Origin: CAZGMJ01 sp964649005
GTDB taxonomy: Bacteria; Planctomycetota; Phycisphaerae; Sedimentisphaerales; Anaerobacaceae
DNA: 12,354 nt
Direction: 5' to 3'
NCBI GenBank assembly: GCA_964649005.1
Contig: CAZYMD010000156.1
Coordinates: 1 to 12,354, forward strand
Shown here: positions 6,869 through 12,354 of the stretch, piece by piece
Layout of the letters: each line of letters begins with the position of its first letter
Position numbering within the stretch: the stretch's first letter is position 1
Notes under the pieces: model-generated
Told to the model about the DNA's origin: nothing
Databases searched by the model: none
The model's input: only the letters and a program-made list of their open reading frames with translations
Program-made: the position numbers and the translations under genes

Positions 6869-7024
6869 CCACCAGCCGACATCTTGCACAGCCTAAATCC
6901 AAGCCAATTCAAGCCACACTTAGTTGGCAACCGGTACGCTTTCAGGGATGGCAAAAGTTGAGGGGATGTCAAATTCGCAGAGGAGGAATTGTCCAGAGCA
7001 AGGCTGACGATTGTTTTTCATTTC

Positions 7025-7053
7025 TTGCCTTTGGGTTCGGTCCGGCGTAGTAT
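7025..7053 (+). promoter_or_regulatory. Candidate promoter of lon, placed for a leaderless mRNA
   Basis: TTGCCT (7025-7030), a 17-base spacer and TAGTAT (7048-7053) match 4 and 5 of 6 consensus bases. Only six bases, ACGAAT, separate the -10 hexamer from ATG 7060, so the usual start of transcription would fall at or next to the A of the ATG. No ribosome binding site lies in the preceding 20 bases. A perfect AGGAGG at 6981-6986 is too far upstream to serve this start. Confidence 0.45.
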
Positions 7054-7059
7054 ACGAAT

Positions 7060-9504
7060 ATGGCAAATGATTTGAAGAATCTGTTGCCCATGAACGGGGT
7101 ACTGGCTGTTGAAGTGATTGGGGAGGATTCTGCGCAGCTTGATCCGTATTTTAGAGACGACGCCGAGCAGATTCGCGACGATACGGGGCAGTTCAAGCTG
7201 CCTCAAACGATCGGAATCCTGCCGATCCGGAACGCGGTTGCGTATCCTGGAACGGTAACGCCTCTGGCTATCGGGCGAGATAAGAGCAAGGCCCTGCTGG
7301 CTGATACGAAGCCGAATGAGTCGGTTATAGGGTTGGTTACGCAACGAAACGCAGGGATCGATGAGCCTGACTTTCGCGACCTTTATTCGGTCGGAACGGC
7401 TGCGAGCGTGCTGAAGGTTATCAAGCTGCCCCAGGGATCGATTCACATCGTAGTTCACGGCCTGACGCGGTTCAAGATACAGAAAGTGGTTGCGAGGGAG
7501 CCATATCTCAGAGCAAAGGTCAAGGCCATTGAAGTTAAGTTCAGGATGACCAAGAGGCTCCAGGCACTAATGGTGAGCGTCCGGCAGGCGGCTAACAGGG
7601 CCATCGCGCTTAGTCCTAATGTGCCTGAGGAAGCATCGGTGCTGTTAGAGAATATCGAGAATCCTTCGGCACTGGCCGATTTTCTGGCCGCTAATCTCAA
7701 CCTGGAGATATCAATAAAGCAGCAACTGTTGGAAGAACTCGATGCAGGCAAGCGTCTCGAACAGATATCTGTGCTGCTGGCCAACCAACTCGAAGTGCTG
7801 GAGCTGAGCCACAAGATCCAGGGCAGGGTTCGGGATTCGATAGACAAGAGCCAGCGGGAGTACTTTCTGCAGGAGCAGTTGAAGGCCATTCAGTCCGAAC
7901 TTGGGCACAAGGACCTGAGAACAGAAGAGCTTAAGGATATACGCAAGAGCATTAAAAAGGCCAGGATGCCCAAAAAGGTCGAGGAAGAGGCGTTGCGCGA
8001 GCTGGACAGGCTGGGTAAGATCCCGCCGTCGTCTCCGGATTACAGCGTTATCCGAACGTATCTCGATTGGATTTGCGAGCTGCCCTGGTCGATTCAGACC
8101 GAGGACAGAATCGATATCACAAAGGCCGAGCGGATTCTCAATAAGGACCACTACGACCTTGTGAAAGTGAAGAAGCGAATACTGGAGTTTTTAGCTGTTC
8201 GCAAGCTGAATCCGGGGGGCAAGAGCCCGATCCTGTGTTTCGTCGGACCGCCGGGCGTGGGCAAAACTTCGCTTGGCAAGTCGATTGCACGAGCGATGAG
8301 CAGGAAGTTCGTGAGGATATCGCTCGGCGGGATCAGGGACGAGGCGGATATAAGGGGACATCGGCGGACCTATATCGGGGCGCTCCCAGGGAGAATTATA
8401 CAGGAGCTGCGAAAGTGCCAGAGCAGGAATCCAGTGTTCATGCTCGACGAGTTGGACAAAATCGGCAGCGACTTTCGGGGCGATCCGGCCAGCGCTTTAT
8501 TAGAGGTGCTCGATCCGGAACAGAACGCAACGTTCAGCGATCATTATCTGGATCAGCCGTTCGATCTGTCTCGCGTCATGTTCATCGGGACCGCCAACTG
8601 CACCGAGCCCGTCCCGCCTGCGTTGCACGACAGGATGGAGATCATTGAGCTGCCAGGCTACACCGAGATCGAGAAGCTCAATATCGCCAAGAGATACCTC
8701 GTTAAACGGCAGCTCAAGGAGCACGGGCTGGCCAGGAACAAGCTTACGATCAAAGACGAGGCGTTGCTTGCAATGATCCACGGTTATACTCGTGAAGCGG
8801 GAGTTAGAAACCTCGAACGAAATATAGCAGCGGTTTGCAGGGCCATCGCGACCGATATAGCAAAGGGCGTCAAGCGGCGGGCGACTATCAGTAGAAAGAG
8901 CCTGGCGGGCATACTCGGACCGGTGAGGCACGAATCGGAACTGGCCCTGCGTACCGGGATACCTGGCGTAGCTACTGCACTGGCCTATACTCCCGTCGGC
9001 GGAGAACTGCTTTTCGTGGAGTCGGCGTCGATGCGTGGCAAGGGGCATTTACAGCTTACAGGGCAGATCGGAGATGTGATGAAGGAAAGCGCCCAAACGG
9101 CGTTCTCCGTCGTCAAGGCGAATGCAGAGCGGTTGGATATCGATCCCAAGAGATTCGCGGAGTGCGACTACCACATTCACGTGCCCGCGGGGGCGGTGCC
9201 TAAGGATGGGCCCAGCGCGGGGGTGGCGGTGTTTACGTCTTTGGTGAGTCTGTTGCTAAGTAAGCCTATTCGTCCTGATGTGGCGATGACGGGCGAGATT
9301 ACGCTGCGAGGTCTGGTTTTGCCGATCGGCGGGCTCAAGGAGAAGATCCTCGCCGCAAAGCAGGCCGGCATCAAGACTGTTATTCTGCCTGCAAGGAACA
9401 AGAAGGACATCCCCGACGTTCCCGACGAAGCCAAGAAGGGCCTGTCGCTGGAATTCGTGAAGAATACGGCTGAAGTGCTCAAGCTGGCTCTCGATCTGGA
9501 ATGA
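7060..9504 (+). CDS. lon: ATP-dependent Lon protease (endopeptidase La)
   Basis: This is a cytoplasmic hexameric AAA+ protease that degrades damaged and regulatory proteins. It has 814 residues, a normal bacterial Lon length. The N-terminal substrate domain begins around residue 46 (LPQTIGILPIRNAV) and a long helical linker covers about 240-310. The ATPase has Walker A GPPGVGKTS (396-404), Walker B VFMLDEL (459-465) and sensor GTAN (510-513). The protease domain carries PKDGPSAG (714-721) with catalytic Ser719, and GGLKEK (757-762) with the partner Lys762 at the usual 43-residue spacing. All active-site residues are intact. The first ~40 residues are a lineage-specific extension. ATG 7060 follows an in-frame stop at 7048, and Met11 is an alternative start. 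Transcription appears independent of the kinase. The 3' end overlaps convergent folP by 26 bases. Confidence 0.97.
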   Translation: MANDLKNLLPMNGVLAVEVIGEDSAQLDPYFRDDAEQIRDDTGQFKLPQTIGILPIRNAVAYPGTVTPLAIGRDKSKALLADTKPNESVIGLVTQRNAGIDEPDFRDLYSVGTAASVLKVIKLPQGSIHIVVHGLTRFKIQKVVAREPYLRAKVKAIEVKFRMTKRLQALMVSVRQAANRAIALSPNVPEEASVLLENIENPSALADFLAANLNLEISIKQQLLEELDAGKRLEQISVLLANQLEVLELSHKIQGRVRDSIDKSQREYFLQEQLKAIQSELGHKDLRTEELKDIRKSIKKARMPKKVEEEALRELDRLGKIPPSSPDYSVIRTYLDWICELPWSIQTEDRIDITKAERILNKDHYDLVKVKKRILEFLAVRKLNPGGKSPILCFVGPPGVGKTSLGKSIARAMSRKFVRISLGGIRDEADIRGHRRTYIGALPGRIIQELRKCQSRNPVFMLDELDKIGSDFRGDPASALLEVLDPEQNATFSDHYLDQPFDLSRVMFIGTANCTEPVPPALHDRMEIIELPGYTEIEKLNIAKRYLVKRQLKEHGLARNKLTIKDEALLAMIHGYTREAGVRNLERNIAAVCRAIATDIAKGVKRRATISRKSLAGILGPVRHESELALRTGIPGVATALAYTPVGGELLFVESASMRGKGHLQLTGQIGDVMKESAQTAFSVVKANAERLDIDPKRFAECDYHIHVPAGAVPKDGPSAGVAVFTSLVSLLLSKPIRPDVAMTGEITLRGLVLPIGGLKEKILAAKQAGIKTVILPARNKKDIPDVPDEAKKGLSLEFVKNTAEVLKLALDLE

Positions 9505-10339
9505 TCCTGCCGACAACTTTCACAACATCGACCATCTCAGCGACATCGTGCACACGGACGATTGAGACGCCTGCGGCGGCACACAGAGCAACCGTAGCGG
9601 CGGTTCCGAGCACCCTTTCGGCGGGAGCTTTCCTGCCGGTGATTTTGCCGATGAAGGCTTTGCGACTTGTGCCCACGAGGACACGATAACCACTTGAGAC
9701 AAACGTATCGATGTTCTGCAAAAGGACGAGGTTGTGTTCGAGGGTTTTACCGAAACCGATACCAGGATCAATGAAGATGCGGTCCTTTGCGATTCCGAGA
9801 GTCTCGGCCCTTTGGGCACGGCTGAGAAGGAATTCAAGGACCTCGTTTACTAAATCATCGTAGTGGGGCTCATCTTGCATCGTAGCAGGCGTTCCCTGCA
9901 TGTGCATTAGGACTATCGGCACTTCGTATTGCGCGGCCAGATCGCCTATGCGCTCGTCGGTTAGAGCAGTGATGTCGTTGAAGATTGCAGCGCCGGCGTC
10001 CAGAGCGGCTTTGGCGACTTCGTATTTGTATGTATCAATGCTGATGGGTATGTCGATACGATGAGACAAATGTTCGATGACTGGAGCAACGCGATGGATT
10101 TCCTCTTCGTCGCTTACGGATTGCGAGCCTGGCCTGGTCGATTCGCCGCCAACGTCGATTATCGCGGCGCCATTTTCGGCCATCTGTAAGCCATGAGCGA
10201 TAGCGGTCTCGGTATACTGAAACTGTCCGCCATCGCTGAACGAGTCGGGCGTGACATTCAGGACGCCCATTACGAGGCAGCCTTGCGAGAAATCGAGCGT
10301 GCCACGAGGCCACGTTAGAATACTTTTATTACTCTCCAC
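9479..10339 (-). CDS. folP: Dihydropteroate synthase
   Basis: The enzyme joins 6-hydroxymethyl-7,8-dihydropterin diphosphate to p-aminobenzoate in folate synthesis. The 286 residues form a full-length TIM-barrel protein with all the family motifs. These are MGVLNVTPDSFSDGG (24-38), IDVGGESTRPG (61-71), IDTYK (101-105), ND (121-122), DPGIGFGK (191-198), GTSRKAFIG (223-231) and RVHD (262-265). The start is GTG at 10339, supported by AGGGAG on the minus strand (10349-10354) 9 bases upstream. It begins 36 bases after the end of pdxB, in the same direction, so it is probably the last gene of that operon. Its final codons lie over the end of lon on the opposite strand. It is the sulfonamide target in bacteria generally; nothing here shows a resistance variant. 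Confidence 0.96.
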   Translation of the reverse strand: MESNKSILTWPRGTLDFSQGCLVMGVLNVTPDSFSDGGQFQYTETAIAHGLQMAENGAAIIDVGGESTRPGSQSVSDEEEIHRVAPVIEHLSHRIDIPISIDTYKYEVAKAALDAGAAIFNDITALTDERIGDLAAQYEVPIVLMHMQGTPATMQDEPHYDDLVNEVLEFLLSRAQRAETLGIAKDRIFIDPGIGFGKTLEHNLVLLQNIDTFVSSGYRVLVGTSRKAFIGKITGRKAPAERVLGTAATVALCAAAGVSIVRVHDVAEMVDVVKVVGRIIPDREPA

Positions 10340-10375
10340 CTGTGATAGCTCCCTGGAGACTTCGTACGTTTACGG

Positions 10376-11530
10376 TCAACTTACCCTCTGGACCTTAAAC
10401 CCGATGCCCGTTAGCTTCTTTTCAAGGCTGGTGTGGCCCGATTTGAGCAGGATCGTTGTGTTATGGAATTCCCGCCTGACGGGATAGTTCTTTCGCAATC
10501 CGTCGAAATAGTCACTACGCTTGTATTCGGGCTTTTCCCATACCCATCGCAGCCGTGCGTCGTCTCTTCGGATATCGTAAATCTTTTGCACGGCGCTGGC
10601 GACGACGTCGATGGCCCTGTATTCACCAATGTTGACACGCAGCTCGTGTATAGGCGGCGCGGGTATAAAATCGTCAACATCAGATTGAGCATCGAAGCCA
10701 AAGTGGTCACAGACAGCTTTGTAAATCATAATCATGCCTGCGATTTTGCCATCGAGCGAATAGCCTGCAATGTGCGGCGTGCCTATGTCCACCATCTTAA
10801 GCAGCTCCAGGTCGATGTTAGGCTCGTTTTCCCAAACGTCCAGCACAACGCCCCTGAGCCTTCCTGAAAGAATGGCGCTCTTGAGAGCACCGGTCTCCAC
10901 AACGGCGCCGCGCGAGGCGTTTATGAAGACACATCGCTCTTTGAGCGACTCGAAGAATTCCTTATCAGCCAGGTGGTACGTTTTGTCGATGCCTTCACGC
11001 GTCAGGGGTGTATGGATAGTTATGAAATCGCAGTCGAAAAGCTCTTCGATAGGACGGTACTTTTCGTCGCCCGTCTGTCTGGCGAGAGGTGGGTCGTTCA
11101 GGACCAGGCCCATGCCGAGGGCGGCAGCTTTTTCGGCCACCCTGCCGCCAACGTTGCCAACACCGATGATGCCTATCGATTTTTCATCGAGATCTATATC
11201 GTACTTCTGGGCGGTTTCGAGCAGCCCTGCTATGACATATTCGGCGGCGGAATTCGCATTGGAACCCGGGGCCGATGCGAAGCCGATGTCGTTCGCGGCC
11301 AGATAGTCCCTGTCGATGTGGTCGAAACCAATCGTTGATGTGCCTACGAACTTAACCGCCGTACCCCTGAGTAAATCTTCGTTGACAGATGTTATGCTGC
11401 GCACCACCAGAACATGGGCATCTGCTGCAACTCCGCGCGTGATCTGCCTGCCTGGAACGACCTGAACATCACCAATGGACGAAAAACACTGCTCTGCAAA
11501 GGGTATATTCGCATCAACGACAATCTTCAT
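10376..11530 (-). CDS. pdxB: 4-phosphoerythronate dehydrogenase
   Basis: This enzyme oxidises 4-phospho-D-erythronate in the DXP-dependent route to pyridoxal phosphate. It belongs to the D-isomer-specific 2-hydroxyacid dehydrogenases. I place the start at ATG 11530 because MKIVVDANIPFAEQ then aligns with the usual PdxB N-terminus; an in-frame GTG at 11554 would add 8 residues. The protein is then 384 residues, near the E. coli length. In that numbering the Rossmann motif GVGNVG is at 123-128. The catalytic Arg207 (NASRGAVV), Glu236 (WENEP) and His253 (PHIAGYS) are present. The C-terminal PdxB dimerisation domain is recognisable from YDIRRDDARLR and FDGLRKNYPVRREF. This tail separates it from the related SerA and other dehydrogenases. 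It lies 59 bases after the radical SAM gene and 36 before folP. Confidence 0.9.
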   Translation of the reverse strand: MKIVVDANIPFAEQCFSSIGDVQVVPGRQITRGVAADAHVLVVRSITSVNEDLLRGTAVKFVGTSTIGFDHIDRDYLAANDIGFASAPGSNANSAAEYVIAGLLETAQKYDIDLDEKSIGIIGVGNVGGRVAEKAAALGMGLVLNDPPLARQTGDEKYRPIEELFDCDFITIHTPLTREGIDKTYHLADKEFFESLKERCVFINASRGAVVETGALKSAILSGRLRGVVLDVWENEPNIDLELLKMVDIGTPHIAGYSLDGKIAGMIMIYKAVCDHFGFDAQSDVDDFIPAPPIHELRVNIGEYRAIDVVASAVQKIYDIRRDDARLRWVWEKPEYKRSDYFDGLRKNYPVRREFHNTTILLKSGHTSLEKKLTGIGFKVQRVS

Positions 11531-11589
11531 AAGCTGTCCATTCTTTCTCTTCACGTTAGAATCAATCGAATCCGATCCGCCTGCCGGCT

Positions 11590-12354
11590 CTATCCACCCA
11601 TTTCAAAGCCTGCAATCACGGCCCCACAATCCGGGCATCGGCCATCAGACACGTCGTTTCGGCCAATGCTGTATCCTACTCGTTCTATTACTACGCGTTG
11701 GCAGCCCGGACAGTTCGTGCTTTCGTAGCCGCCGCCGGACACGTTGCCAATGTAAATATAATGCAAGCCTGCGGATTTGCCAATATCGTATGCTTTTTTG
11801 AGGCTGCTGGCGGGCGTCGGCTCGGAACTTTGATGCTTGTACATCGGATGGTATCTGCTTATATGCCAGGGCACATCTGGGCCGGCCTTTTGAACGATGA
11901 AGTCCGCAAGCTGCTTTAGCTCGTCCTGCGAATCGTTTTCGTCTGGCACGAGCAATGTCGTAACCTCCATCCAGATGTCGGTGTGTTTGGCTATGTACTC
12001 GATTGTTTCGAGCACGGGCTGGAGGCTGGCCTTGCAGAGTCGACTGTAGTAATTGTCGGTGAACGCCTTTAGGTCCACGTTGATACCATCGAGCCAGTCG
12101 GCTGTGAAATCGATGGCCTCTCGCGTCATGTAGCCATTGCTGACGAAGACATTCTTGAGGCCTTCGTCCTTAGCGAGTCTGCCGCAATCGGCGCATAGCT
12201 CCATGAAGACTGTCGGCTCTGTGTATGTGTACGCAATGCTCTTGCACCGACTGCGAACAGCGGCGGCTACAATCTGTTCGGGGCTAATCGCCTCGCCATC
12301 GATGCGCCCGGTCTCTACCGCGGCCTGGCTGATCTGCCAGTTCTGACAGAATTC
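11590..12354 (-). CDS. amrS: AmmeMemoRadiSam-system radical SAM enzyme (AmrS), 5' end cut by window edge
   Basis: The frame is open from the right edge (12354) to TAG at 11590, giving 254 visible residues. An internal ATG at 12204 is not the true start, because clear family sequence lies upstream of it. The visible part begins at the end of the radical SAM cluster motif: EFCQNWQISQ shows the third Cys, with the first two beyond the edge. Other family-like stretches are AYTYTEPTVF, then GLKNVFVSNGYM, NVDLKAF, VTTLLVPDEND, GPDVPWHISRYHP and YIYIGNV. The C-terminus has two Cys pairs, CPGC and CPDC, likely a metal site. The pattern matches AmrS, a relative of pyruvate-formate-lyase activating enzymes. 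Its reaction is not settled to my knowledge. It is the first visible gene of the minus-strand operon. Its usual partners, Memo-like AmrB and AmrA, are not in this window and may lie beyond the edge. Confidence 0.88.
   Translation of the reverse strand, partial: EFCQNWQISQAAVETGRIDGEAISPEQIVAAAVRSRCKSIAYTYTEPTVFMELCADCGRLAKDEGLKNVFVSNGYMTREAIDFTADWLDGINVDLKAFTDNYYSRLCKASLQPVLETIEYIAKHTDIWMEVTTLLVPDENDSQDELKQLADFIVQKAGPDVPWHISRYHPMYKHQSSEPTPASSLKKAYDIGKSAGLHYIYIGNVSGGGYESTNCPGCQRVVIERVGYSIGRNDVSDGRCPDCGAVIAGFEMGG

Noticed and set aside
6910..6943. GCCAA / TTGGC inverted repeat after the kinase gene
   Set aside because: A five-pair stem with a 16-base loop and no T-run; not credible as a terminator.
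11590..12204. Complete 204-residue protein starting at ATG 12204
   Set aside because: The frame remains open to the window edge and encodes typical AmrS sequence including a cluster Cys, so this is an internal Met of a truncated gene.
12349..12354. Window ends exactly on GAATTC (EcoRI site), as a clone end might
   Set aside because: Several internal GAATTC sites exist (for example near 5405 and 9452) and the left edge has none; most likely chance.

Overview
The window reads as a chromosomal segment of a bacterium, most likely a planctomycete of the Phycisphaerae / Sedimentisphaerales type. This placement is an inference from several features. There are two long PilX-like pilin-related proteins with a near-identical N-terminal module, and Asp-Pro-Asn-Asp-Pro strings in a secreted protein and in the kinase. 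A DUF3616-like secreted protein lies next to a transmembrane Hanks-type kinase. There is no rRNA, tRNA, IS element, prophage or CRISPR array in the window.

Layout. (1) 1-3715, + strand: two paralogous PilX-type proteins (105-1514 and 1634-3259) share their promoter region, leader and first ~60 residues but carry unrelated, probably beta-solenoid, bodies. They are followed by a small secreted acidic protein with a 23-residue Asp/Pro/Cys repeat (3313-3642). A strong intrinsic terminator (3678-3715) closes the block. (2) 3716-4169: a gap of about 450 bases holding a weak minus-strand ORF and a near-consensus promoter (TTGACA-17-TATCAT). (3) 4170-6868, + strand: a secreted DUF3616-like protein and a transmembrane Ser/Thr kinase, coupled by a 4-base ATGA overlap. 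(4) 7060-9504, + strand: a complete Lon protease with a promoter so close to its ATG that the mRNA may be leaderless. (5) 9479-12354, minus strand: a probable operon, read from the right edge, of an AmrS-type radical SAM enzyme (5' end cut by the window), PdxB (4-phosphoerythronate dehydrogenase, vitamin B6 route) and FolP (dihydropteroate synthase). folP and lon converge and overlap tail to tail by 26 bases.

How the genes work together: the first block looks like a surface or pilus-associated set in which a constant pilin head is reused with different exposed bodies. The second is a probable sensing unit in which a secreted protein is made together with a membrane kinase. The rest is housekeeping: proteolysis, B6 and folate synthesis, and a radical SAM enzyme whose usual partners (AmmeMemoRadiSam A and B) are not in view. 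The least described parts are the modular pilin pair with its small repeat protein, and the DUF3616-kinase pair.
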